Shown piece after piece: positions 45,440 to 56,740 of a stretch of DNA of 64,000 nucleotides. Where the stretch lies: contig CM073194.1 of NCBI GenBank assembly GCA_037042915.1, positions 3,968,001 through 4,032,000 of the forward strand, in the 5' to 3' direction. A model generated the notes under the pieces. The model was not told the origin of the DNA. It made no database searches and worked only from the letters and a program-made list of their open reading frames with translations. Source of the stretch: Auricularia sp. M13. Lineage: Eukaryota; Basidiomycota; Agaricomycetes; Auriculariales; Auriculariaceae. The stretch's first letter is position 1. Every line of letters starts with the position of its first letter. A program made the position numbers and the translations under genes.

Positions 45440-46267
45440 GGTGAAGGTGGTTGGGGACGACAATGCGAAGATGGAGCGCTTTATGTAGCAGCACCGTGGT
45501 CGAGAACAACACGGATGAAGCGTCGGCGGAAGAACCAAAATACAACACACTGTTTGCTGTTTGCCCTTCAAACAACCTGAACCTGGGCGCTCCGAGTTGC
45601 TGGCATGTTCTCCGTTGCCTCTGACATGTCAGAATAAGTTGTCGAGAGAGGCTGGAAGCCGGCCGGAATTTTAAGAGCAGAGACAGCAATTGCCTGGAGG
45701 AAAGCTTCAAACTTCTTCGGAGATAGAAACCGTGGTTGTCTCTTGACCTCGAACAAATTATGCCAAGTCCGGTACAACCGAACTGCACGGCTGCCCTTCT
45801 TCGTGATATTGCTGCAGTAGCTGAAAGCACGACGCAAGGATGGCGCAGCTCTACCGGAGCCTGGAGGCCGCAGGACCGGCTATTAATTCCAGACTACTGC
45901 TTACGACGACTTCAACTGATTCCCAGGAGTGCTAGTTAAGGGTCCAAGCTCTGTTCCCTCCTTGTAACGGAGATGTGATCACACGTAAGTTACTTATCCC
46001 TGCAATGTGAGCCGCATGGAAGGTTATTGTTATATATCCTGAGCTGGAAACATGTGAGTGAAATAGCTGCAGTTGGCGATCTCGAATGCCTCTTCATGTC
46101 GTTGTATCCTTTGGGACAAGCTGAACGTTGAACCTTCGTCCCTAGGACCGCTTTGGCTGTTGCGTTAATATTCGACGGCTGAATGTCGGCCGAGGCGGGC
46201 CGAATTGCCGTTCCAAAACCGCGCCACAAACGCGCGCAAAATCAACTCTTCTTCTCTCTTCTCTTCA
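45440..46267. other. No gene recognised
   Basis: Divergent intergenic region between the F-box gene and the cystathionine gamma-synthase gene. No supported gene or obvious repeat. Confidence 0.45.
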
Positions 46268-48233
46268 ATGAGCCTCGGGGAACCCATCCCAGCCTACCTG
46301 CCCCATGCGATATCGGTGTCCTTGCCAACCTGGCAGGATAATGTCGAATATGAGGAAGGCAGCAAGCGCGTTGTAGACGCGATGCGCACAGGCTATCCGC
46401 GATTCTTCATCGCAAGGAATATCCAGAAGGTACCAGCGGCAGTCTCTTTTGTTTCCAAAGGCCGTGAACTGATTGTTTTCTTAGCTCGAAGCAAAAATAC
46501 TGAAAAGATTTGCTCAACCCGGGGAGCGCTGTATGCTCTTCCCGAGTGCCAAAATTGCGGAGGCCTGCCGCACCTTCATGATATCTCAAGGTGCTCAAGA
46601 GCCTGTTCGAGTTCTCCTGTACTCGCTGCAAAAGCCAGATGACCCGGATGCCCCGGCCATCGAGCTGCATGTCGTGTTCTTCCCGGCCGAGTCATTCCCC
46701 CAGGCGAAGGCATTCTGGCAACACACCGGGCTCGGCATCTCGAGCCGCATGGCAGAAGCTTGCCTGGCACGTCTTCCCGACGAGAATAGCGGCCAACACT
46801 CCCCAACCTCTTCGACGTTCACAAAAGGCGCCCATTCACGATATGCTGTGAAGAAGCAACCTGTGTCTCCCACAGCAGAAGCGGAAGCCGAGATCGAACC
46901 TGGGCTGCACAACACTCTCATCGAAGAGCGCTATGGGCGAAATCTGCCTGCTTCTGCCGCGGAAAATGCCAAACGGGCTCTTCGTCGACGGATTGCAGGC
47001 GTGCTCGTGCAGGACCGGAGCAGCATTGACGATCCCGACGTAATTGCACTACTTGCGTCGGATTCGGCGCAGAACGTGGCGCCTAGTATTCGTGCTGCTG
47101 GCGTGACTGAAGACGACGTGTTTCTGCTGCCCACGGGCATGTCTGCCATATGGACGGCACATCAACTAGCGTTGGCAACTCGCCCTCCAGCAAAGTCCAT
47201 ATGCTTTGGGTAAGAGCACGCAATTGTCCTCGGCTCTCTCTCTTTTCATAACAACCTTTACCCAGATTCCCGTACACCGACACTCTAAAAATCCTGCAAA
47301 AATGGGGTCCAGGTTGCCACTTCCTCGGGCATGGACTTGACTCTGACCTCGACATATTGGCCGAGCAACTCGATGCAGAACATGCCAAAAACCCTGACGT
47401 ACCGCCAGTATTAGCGTTATTTTGCGAATTCCCGTCCAACCCGCTCTTGCGGTCTGCAAACTTGCGGCGGTTACGCGAGCTCGCGGACAAGCATGACTTC
47501 CTGATTGTCATCGACGAGACTATCGGCAATTTTGCAAACGTCGAGGTCCTACCTTATGCCGACATCGTTGTGAGCAGCCTGACGAAGATATTCAGCGGTG
47601 CGGTGAACGTTATGGGCGGCAGGTGTGCTTCTTCGACGTGTCCATGATGTCACGCGTGTCTGACCCATGTTCAGCCTTGTTCTCAACCCGCGCGGCCGTC
47701 ACTACGCCACGCTGCATGCATCGCTCAAAGCATCCTACGAGGACGTCTACTTCCCCGAGGACGCAATCTACATGGAGAGCAACTCGCGCAACTTCGTCCG
47801 GCGCGCGCACCAGACCAACATCAACACCGAGGCCGTGTGTGACTTCCTGCGCGCGCAGCGCGTCGTCAAGGAGGTCTACTACCCCAAATGGGAGACACGC
47901 GCGAACTACGACGCGTGCCGCCTGCGTACGCCGCTTGTTCCGGAGTGGCCGACGGGCTTCGGCGGGCTGTTCAGCGTGACGTTCACCTCGCTCGCGGCGT
48001 CGCGCGCGTTCTTCGACGCGCTGCCGTGCGCGAAGGGCCCTAGTCTCGGCACGAACTTTACGCTCGCGTGTCCGTATACGATCCTCGCGCACTACTACGA
48101 GCGCGAGTGGGCGGCGAGCTATGGTGTTGAAGAGGGCCTGGTCAGAGTCAGTATCGGCCTCGAACCTGTGGAGGAGCTGTTGGACTATGTTAGGACCGCG
48201 CTGAAGGCCGCCGAAGAGGCCGCAAACCTGTAG
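46268..48233 (+). CDS. STR2: Cystathionine gamma-synthase (Str2-type)
   Basis: PLP enzyme of the transsulfuration route that joins an activated homoserine ester with cysteine to make cystathionine, probably cytosolic. Four exons join in phase: 46268-46429, 46485-47209, 47266-47622 and 47675-48233 (600 aa). The long N-terminal region typical of fungal Str2-type enzymes is present ([27 protein letters not shown]). The PLP domain shows [28 protein letters not shown] and [10 protein letters not shown], where Lys should bind PLP. The end, [10 protein letters not shown], is the usual C-terminal signature. Start: first ATG, matching the family's start. Confidence 0.9.
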
Positions 48234-48617
48234 AAAAGTTGGAATCCAGATTGTATTGGAAGGATGTATTGTATGGAGGCTTTAGCTAGCATTCAACTGC
48301 TTTGTCCCGTGCCTAAGTTCTAACTATATTTTGGGCCTCACATTTTCGCAGTTCTTGTCGGGATGAAAAGGCCCCGGTGTTTCTGATTACGCATGTCCCC
48401 CCTTTCCTTGCCTTTCCGCGACGAATGATTGCTGGCGTGGCGCACATGAAAGTGCCTCTGCTCAATGCGTGACCACGGTGAGCAGTAATTTAGTGAATCG
48501 TACGTGGTGCATCAGATACTACACCACGCGTCGACTCCACTCGTGGTTCCAAGCAGTGCTTATATAGGGCAGGACGAGGCGCACCCTTCACCTCCCACAT
48601 CCCTCCCTGCCACTAGC
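48234..48617. other. Intergenic
   Basis: STR2 3' region and upstream of the dioxygenase-like pseudogene. A TATATAGG box lies at about 48562, roughly 55 bp before the ATG at 48618. Confidence 0.5.
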
Positions 48618-50272
48618 ATGGCAAGCCGCTCTGTCCTCTCCAAAAATGCGCTCTACGCTCCAGAAGTTCATCCTGAAGTAACACGTGTTGCGATGCATCA
48701 CGGTTTGGGCACCAGATGGAAGATTCCTCTCGTCGAGCACTATCTCAACGACTTGCTGAACGATATTCGGCGCCCAAGTGTCATCCGCGGCGAACGATAC
48801 AATTTCGGAAAAGCGCAGTTATTCGCGCTTGCTGGTACCGAATCACTGGCCTTGGGCACCGTCGACGCCGTGGGCATCGACGCCGTCCGACGCATGGCCA
48901 GCCCGTTGTCTTCAGGACATAGCCAGGAGCTTGACACACCTGACGGTCTGGAGATCCCTGCGTCCAAGCTGATACTCGACATCGCCAACGAACGCTTCGA
49001 GCCGAAGGATGTCATTCATCACACCGCGACCAGGATCCAGAAGGAGCTTTTCCCCGCGCAGCCTGTCAAGCTCGTTTTAACAAGCTGTCGCTGTACACGA
49101 CGCAGGGTCACTTCAAGGCTCATTGCGATTCGACGCGCACAGACTCATACCTTGGGACGCTGCTCATCGGATGCGACGCCACAACCGATGGAACGAAGGG
49201 AACTGAAGAACATTCGAGCCATGTTATCCTCTACGCGGAAGGAGAAGAGCATCGACACTCGCTTTCGAATGGTTGGGTGGCGTTTCGCGCAGACTTCGAG
49301 CACGCTGTGTCCATTTTAACCGACGGCGTGCGCGTCATGCTCCAGCTCGACATATACGCCGAAAACGATTCCTTCGAGCGCCCAAATACTGTGGGATTTC
49401 TCCAGGCACCTTCACCGCCTGCCTTGACGTTCTACCACGACCAGGATACTGGGAACACACCCTGTGGCAGATTACTGGCTTCGATCTTCTCAGCATCGAT
49501 ATCACCGCCAACCAATTCCCCAACTTCGCTGTCCCGGAACCCACGCATATGTTTGTGGCTGCCCTGCTTGCGCGGCTCGAGCGCGCCAAGAACAAGTTGA
49601 AGGAAGGTTTACCTGGCGACACCTCGGCGCCTCGTACTGTGGCCTTCCTCCTTGATCGCCTCTATTACCAGCGAAGCATCCAGCCGGATTATCTCACAGG
49701 GGTTGATCGCGGTCTTTACAGCGCACTCCGGCGGGCCGCTCCCGATGCCAACATCCTGCTGCAATCAGTCTTGTACACTGCCAACTTTCTGTTCAAGGAG
49801 AACGGTTCGTGCAAATATTCGCAAGACTTGGTGCTTGTCCCGCAGGCCGACGGGACTTCACTCCCGTCGATTCCGAAGCCGATCCTGTTTCTTCGCCGGT
49901 CGGGCGCAGCGGCTCTGCAATGCGACCGCGTGCAGAGGGAGTTCGGCATGAGCGAGATAGAGGTGGGTTTAATTAACTCGCGATTGAGCAAGACCTTGAC
50001 CTCATTCCAAACAGGAAACCACCACCAAATATTTTGCTGGTGCGATGTTTATCACGCTCTTCAACGACCGTGATGACGACACGACGAATCACGACTAAAA
50101 CGCGGACGTGTTCTTGTTCTCTGAAGACGAAAGTGACGACCCGGACTATAAAACTGACTCGGACAGTGACAGCTCGGATAGCGACGCATCGGATTCCGAC
50201 GACGATAGCAACGACTTGGGCTCTGACATTGACGAAAAAATGGAGGGTTTGCACGATGAAATCGATGTTTGA
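48618..50272 (+). pseudogene. 2OG-Fe(II) dioxygenase-like gene, frameshifted
   Basis: The frame from ATG 48618 runs to about 49065. It then continues in a second frame with F-N-K-L-S-L-Y-T-T-Q-G-H-F-K-A-H-C-D, the H-x-D iron-binding segment of prolyl-4-hydroxylase-like dioxygenases, and later F-E-H-A-V with the expected distal His. Near 49385 coding moves to a third frame (W-E-H-T-L-W-Q-I-T-G) that runs on, through a GTGGGT...AACAG intron, to a TAA at 50096. The same frame then carries 57 strongly acidic Asp/Ser codons to a TGA at 50272. No introns with usable phase explain the two frame changes, so the gene is probably dead or contains sequencing errors. The substrate is unknown. Confidence 0.6.
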
Positions 50273-50364
50273 ACTGCTCCAGGCGCTATCGTTCCTGTAT
50301 TAGTACAACCTCCTCAAGACCAGCATGGACAGGTGGTCTTGATTAATATACACCCTCGCGTGAG

Positions 50365-51826
50365 TCAGGCATCACTGTCCGCCTCAGGGATGTCTTCATT
50401 GACATGTGTGATATCGGCTCCCTGCAGAAAAGCATTCCTAAGCGCTTCGTATTTCTCCTTCTCGAGTCTGTCGAATAGGTAGTTGCGCGAAACCTCTTTC
50501 CCCAGCGTTTCCGCATCCAAGTTTCTCCTCATGTTGCTAAACTCGACGAGAGCTGCGCGCATTGTGGGTCGGTCATCGGGTTGCGGCGATATCATTGACG
50601 CGATGAGGCGTCGAAACGTTGAATGTTGTGTTTGAGACTTTGTGATAGGTCAGAGTCTCGACGTCCGAGCTCGAGGAATGCTTACCGAGAAGCATCGAAA
50701 ATATAATATTCCGAGTTGCCAGACGTCAGCCGCAAAGGGACAATGAGGCTTCGAACCGATTTCCGGCGCGAGACGTGAAGGTGCAAAGTTTTCAACTGGC
50801 GGGCCAATCCTGCGCCGCTCGTCCGGAGAGCTCGTGGCCGAAAATTGGACGGCGTGCTCGAAGTCAATCACGTAGTAGCGAGTGGGGAAAGAGCTGAGAT
50901 ACCCCGTCTGAACGTCCCCAACATGATTCACCAGCATGTTTCGGGCCCAAATATCCTGGCCACATGCGACTTAAGAAGAATCAATGGAGGCGAAAATGAG
51001 ATGACCGCATACCTGGTGCGCGATCAAATGGTCGTGTAAGAAGGAAAAAGCCTGTCATATACGTCAGTTCACCTAGGAACATTGTTCGAGGTCAAAACAA
51101 ACCTCGAGGCTTTGCTCTACAAATTCAAAAATCTCTCTCACAGTACTAAACCACTGTTTCTTCCAGAATCCGTCCATCGAGATAGGTGCCCCCCCGTATC
51201 TGGGCATCACAATGAACTTCCAGTCCTGATACGTGAGTTCCTGTAGGACGGGTATGGTGTGATTCTCGAGCATGGATCTCCGAGGTTCCTGAGACAGAAA
51301 CCGGAGAATGCTGAGCTGTTCAGAAACACCCGGCTTCTTCGACACGACCCTCAGCATGACATCGCTGCCATCTGGAAGGATTGCGGGATAAATAGACGCA
51401 GACTACGCGTCATTGATCAGGCTCAAGGTTATCAAAACTATCGAATTCATTCACCACTTGCTGCATGTGTCGAACATACGTTCCCCGACTGGTTTCGTAA
51501 GCGCCGGGTGGGAGGATACCCTCTGGACATTGCGGCGGCACGCGCCAGAAGAGATGGTGAGAGTCGACGTCCGGTGTATACGGTATCACGCCTTGCTCGA
51601 TGAACGCGGGCATCATCTCCTTCCAAAGAAAGACGTTATACATGTTTCGCGGCGTCATGTCCCGCGGGTAATTTCGCCACGCGGCAAGACTAGGCGGCCA
51701 ATCCTTGTACGAAGTTATCAGAGACTTTGACAGAGGATCCGTGAACTGAAGACGTACCGGCACATCATCGCTCGCTAATTGATGAGGTAGCAGAGTATCA
51801 TCGTTCCGTTCGCGTTCTTCGGTCAT
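50365..51826 (-). CDS. Atypical protein-kinase-like protein, paralogue D (398 aa)
   Basis: Inverted paralogue of the gene at 35210-36639 with the same six-exon layout: 51826-51758, 51703-51458, 51402-51103, 51051-51013, 50955-50686 and 50637-50365. Exons 3, 4 and 5 have exactly the same lengths (300, 39 and 270 nt). The beta-3 strand is V-M-L-R-V-V, the loop H-Q-D-I-W-A-R-N, the metal site V-I-D-F-E-H-A, and the late helix A-D-V-W-Q-L-G. The final tail is longer and acidic (E-A-D-S-D-A). The 54-nt first intron has no stop and keeps the frame, so its retention would add 18 residues. ATG 51826 is preferred because the paralogue starts at the same distance from exon 2. Confidence 0.78.
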
Positions 51827-52492
51827 GGTTTCGAGAGAGCAATGGTCGCGGACGTTCAAAATTGAATTACCGACCATCCTTTCGTTCTCTACAAGCACGT
51901 CTTGCCGTGTCCTGCCGTACTATGACCGATTGATGTTGCGTATAATGTGGAAGCTCGCTAGCTCACGATTAGACCGATAAGAAGGGGTCTCGAGTTAGAA
52001 ATTGGAAGTCCATGCTTCCTTGTATGTGGACCTCATGAACCACCGGTGCTACGGCGATATACGCAGATTGGTGTCGCCTCAGAGATCTCCTGACCATTAT
52101 TCCTGATGAGGGTGGAGTCTGGTCCACGTTTGGTCCGGACCTGGTGGAAAAATACAGCCAATCAAACCAAAGTAACTGGACAGGACCCCAAGAGTCGCGC
52201 ATCCGCTATTGCAATTTGCATGAAGAGCTGGTAAGGAGAGGCTGGGCCAGACATACATTACGCATAGCGCCACAAAAAGAGAAAAGTCACACTTAATCAG
52301 GTATTCTATTATTTTTCACTCATTATATCTGAGTAGCTGGCCCCCGATCACTGCTATCGGAGCTTGGGGAGGCCGGGCTCAATTGTAGGTACAAAAGGAT
52401 GCACGCGGGGTTCCCTTGAGATTGAGTTTTTTCATCAAGAGCGCCCCTGTTTCTCTCCGTTTGCACCTCCCCCGCCCAACAATTGCCCAACA
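51827..52492. other. No gene recognised
   Basis: Upstream of kinase-like paralogue D. No supported feature. Confidence 0.45.
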
Positions 52493-52825
52493 ATGTCGAA
52501 CTTCAAGGTAAGGCATTGTAGTTGCACGCATCTCGAAGAGGGACTAAGCTCTATTTATCTAGGACGGAGACTTGATCGCATGTACGTATTAATATTATGG
52601 CGTGAGATACGTGGTAAAGTTAAGAAGGTCCATACCACCCAGCTCGTGCGTATTTTGTATTCAACGGCCAGTCGACTCGCAGGTTCACGCTGTCCACTTC
52701 AGACAGTTCCCGGCGGTACCTAGTCGACGTTTATCGAGACTCTCTTCAATAATTCGCAGGACGCCTACCACTGCTATACCATATACTGCGAGTACGTATT
52801 TGGCCCACCTTACTCGGATTTGTGA
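52493..52825 (+). CDS. Possible short multi-exon gene (about 60 aa)
   Basis: An ATG at 52493 is followed after five codons by a good GTAAGG donor, and further short exons can be chained (52563-52581 and on) to a stop near 52825. Splice signals look genuine, but the product resembles nothing known and several joins are possible. Treat as weak. Confidence 0.2.
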
Positions 52826-53376
52826 CTGAGGTTAGAGCGCTAGAGCTGCCAAGCGTGGGGAGGTACTGACCAATGCCCCACCTTGAGTCATCCAGAACCA
52901 GTAGCAACGCATAACGAATAAGCATCCTTGTCCAAATAGGCCATTGAACTCGTTGTTTTACCCGATCAGCGTCTGATACTCATGCCCGCGACCTTTGACC
53001 ACGAGTTACGATCAGGCCCGACTGTGCCACAGAACAAGAAATCAGATTCGTTTCCTATGTTATGCGCACGCGAGCTTGGCACTGTGAGCAGCCAGAGATA
53101 GCCACGACGTGAACTGCTTCATGCATGCCCTGGAAGGGTGCGAGTGAAGGTGAAAGCGACGTGAGTCAACACCTGTAGGCTGAGGCTATTTCCTGCGAAA
53201 TTTGAGGTGATGAGAAATGGTCATCCTTATCTGCATGGCCTATGAACTTCTCGAACGCATAGCAAAGGAGCGTGCTATTACAGCGGAACTAGTTGTGCGT
53301 TATGGTACACCGGTGTACAATGCTGCCCGCGAGAGGGAATGACAGGAAGGGAGATGAGCAGCCGCCGATCGCGATA
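52826..53376. other. No gene recognised
   Basis: Intergenic. No coding or repeat signal seen. Confidence 0.45.
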
Positions 53377-54482
53377 CTACACGACAGTGGCAACGACGGC
53401 GAGGACAAGGCCGAGGGCGGCACCCCAGAGACGGGGCGCGACGCTGCCCGACGAGTTAGGCGCCTTGCCTTCGGTGCCCGAGAGGCCCGTGCCGTTGCCG
53501 GTGCTGGAGCCCGCCACGACGTTCGAGGGGTACTGAGCGTCGAACATCAGGACGGCCGGGCCGGCGACGGTTGTGTCATCGCTCGCGCTCGAGTTCGAGT
53601 TGGTGAGAACGGCATAGATGGTGCCCGTCGAATTGACCGAAGGCGGGATCGACACGCTCTGGTTGACCGTGTACGGCACGTACTGGACCGTCGTGCCCGT
53701 GAGGAACGCGACGAAAAGCCCGGTGCCGTTCACACTGGGAGGCACGGTGAACGTGAGGGACTGGCCGCTCTTATAGTTGGTGGTGGTGCCCGAAACGGAG
53801 AGGGCGGGGAATGCCTTTACCGGCAGCTTCGGGTTCGACTCCGGGCACGAGGTGATGAACGGCGCGGCAAGCGAGTAGACCTGAGAGAACGCGAGGGGCG
53901 TGTCGTACGCGCCGGGCCAGGGGTCGCGCGCGTTCGTCGTAGCGAGCCAAGCGGCGTGTCTGGCTTCTACCGTGAGGATGGATCCCGCGACAGTGAGGTA
54001 GGTCTAAGAAGATATTCATGACGTCCTCAGCCATGAAGTCGCCTGGTCTCACCTTGTCGGAGATGGACGCCGCAGCGCCGAGATAGGCGGTCACACCGAC
54101 ACCTTCCAACACCTGGGCCAAGGCCTTGAAGCCCTGGACATCGGTATAGGGGCTGGGACGGGATATGAGACGCGAAATAGGGGGCAGACAGGAGCACTGG
54201 CACGTACAAGGAGTAGTTGCAGGCCTGGGTGGCGTCCTTGCCGAGGACGGTGGTGAGGAGCTGGACGTGCGAAGCCTCGTGGGCAGCGATCTGCTCGAAC
54301 AGCGCGCGCTGCTCGCCGCCGGACGCGAAGTCGCTCTCCTTGAACTTAGCGAGCCCCTGGGCGTAGAACGTCGCCTCGAGATGCTCGAGAGTGAGCGCGT
54401 ACTGGAGGATGTCCGTGTCGGTGACGGCGGCGGCGGCGGCGACGGACGCGACGGCGGCGAGGGAGATGGTGCGGGCGAGCAT
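53377..54482 (-). CDS. Secreted ferritin-like domain protein, GPI-type (333 aa)
   Basis: Three exons join in phase: 54482-54208, 54152-54053 and 54003-53377. A signal peptide (M-L-A-R-T-I-S-L-A-A...A-A-A) leads to a ferritin-like four-helix domain with L-E-H-L-E-A-T-F-Y and A-A-H-E-A-S-H-V-Q-L, which supply Glu/His ligand-type residues, then L-T-V-E-A-R-H-A-A-W. This is the Rds1/desiccation-related type seen in many fungi. A Thr/Ser/Asn-rich part with several N-x-S/T sites and a final hydrophobic stretch (W-G-A-A-L-G-L-V-L-A-V-V) indicate a GPI-anchored cell-surface protein. The role is probably in stress or metal handling; this is inferred from the family. Start: the ATG of the signal peptide, with a TATA box 74-80 bp upstream. 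Confidence 0.85.
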
Positions 54483-54555
54483 TGTGGTGAACTGGTGAGT
54501 AGCTGTGCAAGGAGTGGAAGCTGGGTGAGGGGAGATTCTGGCAGCTTCTCTGGCC

Positions 54556-54562
54556 TTTATAT
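54556..54562 (-). promoter_or_regulatory. TATA box of the ferritin-like gene
   Basis: ATATAAA on the minus strand, 74-80 bp before the start codon at 54482. Confidence 0.5.
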
Positions 54563-55741
54563 CTGCTTGCGCGACGATTCATCCGTCTCCGAGAAACCCA
54601 CAGGAGTCTAATTCATCCAAGAGGGGTGCATTTGTCGGGTCGCGTCACGGCTAGTGCCGCGTTGTTCACTCGTTGGTCCAACTGGAACTGCATCGACTGG
54701 CAAAAGACCCAGAGAAACCCAGTCCTGCTTGGTAAACCGCACGACATCTGTCCTAGCGACTCGCTGTCGGGACACGCGTGGCGTAGATCATCTGGTGTCT
54801 GAGAAGCCGTCTGGGATTATCGCCTTTGCAGGGGACCACCCCGATCATGGATTGTATGCCGAGAGCTATGTTATTTGTGTTCAATATCTTGGGCCAGGCG
54901 TTTCGCAACATGTGGCAAAATGATGACCTCGTATTGACGTGTGAGAGCGTTGTCCGGCCCGTCGAATAGTTCGCGATTTGGCTGAATGTTGTACTGACGG
55001 ACGATATGGTCATGAGCTTGGTAAATTTATCATCATCTAGTAGAGGACGAACCTGAAGTTGCACGGCTACGCGGGATTTATTTGCTGTGATCCCGATTTC
55101 AGGGAAAATTTTCGGAATGCCGCCATGATGTCCCAAGGAACCATCGTCCAAGTCAAGATACAACGTAGATTTCACGAAGAAGCCGCTAGGTCCATGCGCA
55201 TAACGTGGTTGTAAACGAGCTCGCTGCCCAGCGCGGGGCACGACAGGTAGAAGACCGCTCAGCCAGCCTAGCGTACGATCAGATGCTACGGAAAATTCGA
55301 CTAGATCAAGCTTGTCAATCTTGTGCGCTGCCGTTCATGATTCGCGTCCACTGGCAGTCGTTCAAGAACTGCAGTCGAGTGAGGTGATGAAGAGGAATCG
55401 GCCGTGGAATCTCCGCCTGAAACTGTGTTCAACCCGGTCCTGATCTGCTTTCCCAGCTGCAGCGCTCCATAGTAAGCTCCATGCGCACGAGGAAGCTACC
55501 CATATCCAGACTTTCTTGGCTTGCCCGGCTGGTAGCCTGGCTTGTGCCGACCTCGTCGCGACCGGGTCCCGGGAGAGTTTTCCTTTCCCCCTCATCCATA
55601 GTGCCTCCTAATGCTCAGCGCATCTCTGGCTATCTCGCTTGGGCAGCAAACCGAGAGCAGCTATTTACCTGAACCGTTCTCAATATTTCTGGCTCGTGAA
55701 ACCGCATCGTAGCAGCACACATCGCCAACACACGCGGAACA
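54563..55741. other. No gene recognised
   Basis: No supported coding feature; open frames overlap on both strands. Confidence 0.4.
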
Positions 55742-56319
55742 GTGTCACATAGTGTTTTAAAAGCCCGGCTCGGCTCGGCTCGGGCTGGCTCGGGCTTACC
55801 AGGGGTCAGGCCGGAGCCGGAGCCGTCCAAAGCCCGAGCCGAGCCCGAAGCCGCGGCTTTGGTGCACGCTCCATGGTACGGAAATACCGTAATGGTAGTG
55901 TATATTATAGGTGTAATACACTAATTCAAGCCTATTTACAACGCTCCGACGACTTGGGGTTGAGTAACACTTGCTCAGAAGTGCTAAGAGTCGAGCCTGA
56001 GTCGAGCTGCAGCTCGATCAGCCCGGATGCAAATGCATCCGTCACCTCATCCGAGCTACTTGCAGCATCCTCTGGTACTCAGGAAGTCATGGTAGATCTG
56101 GAAAATTGCATGAAGTTGGATATAACACCGCAACCACGGCATAAATGAGCTCTAGCTGTCCTTGATGCACCATTCTACCAGGCCGGGGTCAAAGCCGCCG
56201 GCTCGGGCTCATACATCGATGAGCCCGAGCCCTGGGCCGGATGTCCGGCTCGGCTCAGCAGGGCCCGGCTCCGGCCGGCTTCCGGCTTGAGGCCGGGACT
56301 TCAAAACACTAGTGTCACA
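55742..56319. mobile_element. hAT-type MITE, 562 bp, with 8-bp target duplication
   Basis: The element runs 55750-56311 and is flanked by exact GTGTCACA copies at 55742-55749 and 56312-56319. Its ends are TAGTGTTTTAAAAGCCCGGC and the reverse complement of CCGGGACTTCAAAACACTA, a short tip plus longer GC-rich subterminal repeats with many CGGCT/AGCCG motifs. The 8-bp duplication and TAGTGTTT tips fit the hAT superfamily. The core (about 55900-56150) is less GC-rich and encodes nothing recognisable, so it is non-autonomous. Confidence 0.8.
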
Positions 56320-56526
56320 ACTTTGACGGCTGACCGGAGCGCACGAGCTTGTGGGGCAGCAGCGTTGACACTGGCCGGCAGATTCTCAGCACTACGTGCC
56401 GAATTGACAGGCAGCTCTATGCATATGATGGCAGCCTCAAAAACCGCAGTGCGGGCGCTGTGACAATTGACAATGGCCGGCAAACGTCGCCACCTGCCCG
56501 CAGCAAATATAGCTTTCTACGCAAGG
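56320..56526. promoter_or_regulatory. Upstream region of the cysteine-rich peptide gene
   Basis: Short stretch between the MITE edge and the TATA box. Any upstream elements for the peptide gene must lie here or within the MITE. Confidence 0.4.
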
Positions 56527-56534
56527 TATAAAAG
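56527..56534 (+). promoter_or_regulatory. TATA box of the cysteine-rich peptide gene
   Basis: TATAAAAG, 66-73 bp before the ATG at 56600, a normal distance for a fungal TATA promoter. Confidence 0.65.
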
Positions 56535-56599
56535 TTTGTCCACATCTCGTCGAGTGGTACTACAACGCAAAATTCTTTGCCGTCAAGCATACGCACTTA

Positions 56600-56740
56600 A
56601 TGCGCTTCCTCGCCCTCACCATCGTCGCCCTCTACGCCGCTGCTGCAGCCGCCTCCGCCGTCGAGACGGTCGACAAGCGGATTCCATGCTGCTCGCTGGT
56701 TGATCCCACGAGCCCGAGACCGTGCTCGCCTGGTTGTTAA
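56600..56740 (+). CDS. Kex2-processed secreted four-cysteine peptide (46 aa precursor)
   Basis: A single 47-codon frame, shorter than usual gene-finding limits. Residues 1-20 form a clear signal peptide (M-R-F-L-A-L-T-I-V-A-L-Y then an alanine run, ending A-S-A). A short acidic propeptide V-E-T-V-D ends in the dibasic K-R at 26-27, a typical Kex2 site. The remaining 19 residues hold four cysteines spaced C-C-x10-C-x3-C and four prolines, and the peptide ends on Cys. A TATA box lies 66-73 bp upstream. Two disulfides are expected in the mature secreted peptide. The C-C...C...C spacing class occurs in several unrelated animal and fungal peptides; no relation is claimed. Function unknown: it could be a signal, antimicrobial or effector peptide. 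Confidence 0.65.
   Translation: MRFLALTIVALYAAAAAASAVETVDKRIPCCSLVDPTSPRPCSPGC

Noticed and set aside
56600-56740. Homology of the four-cysteine peptide to cone-snail toxins
   Set aside because: Only the cysteine order C-C...C...C is shared; the loop lengths and all other residues differ, so no relation is claimed.
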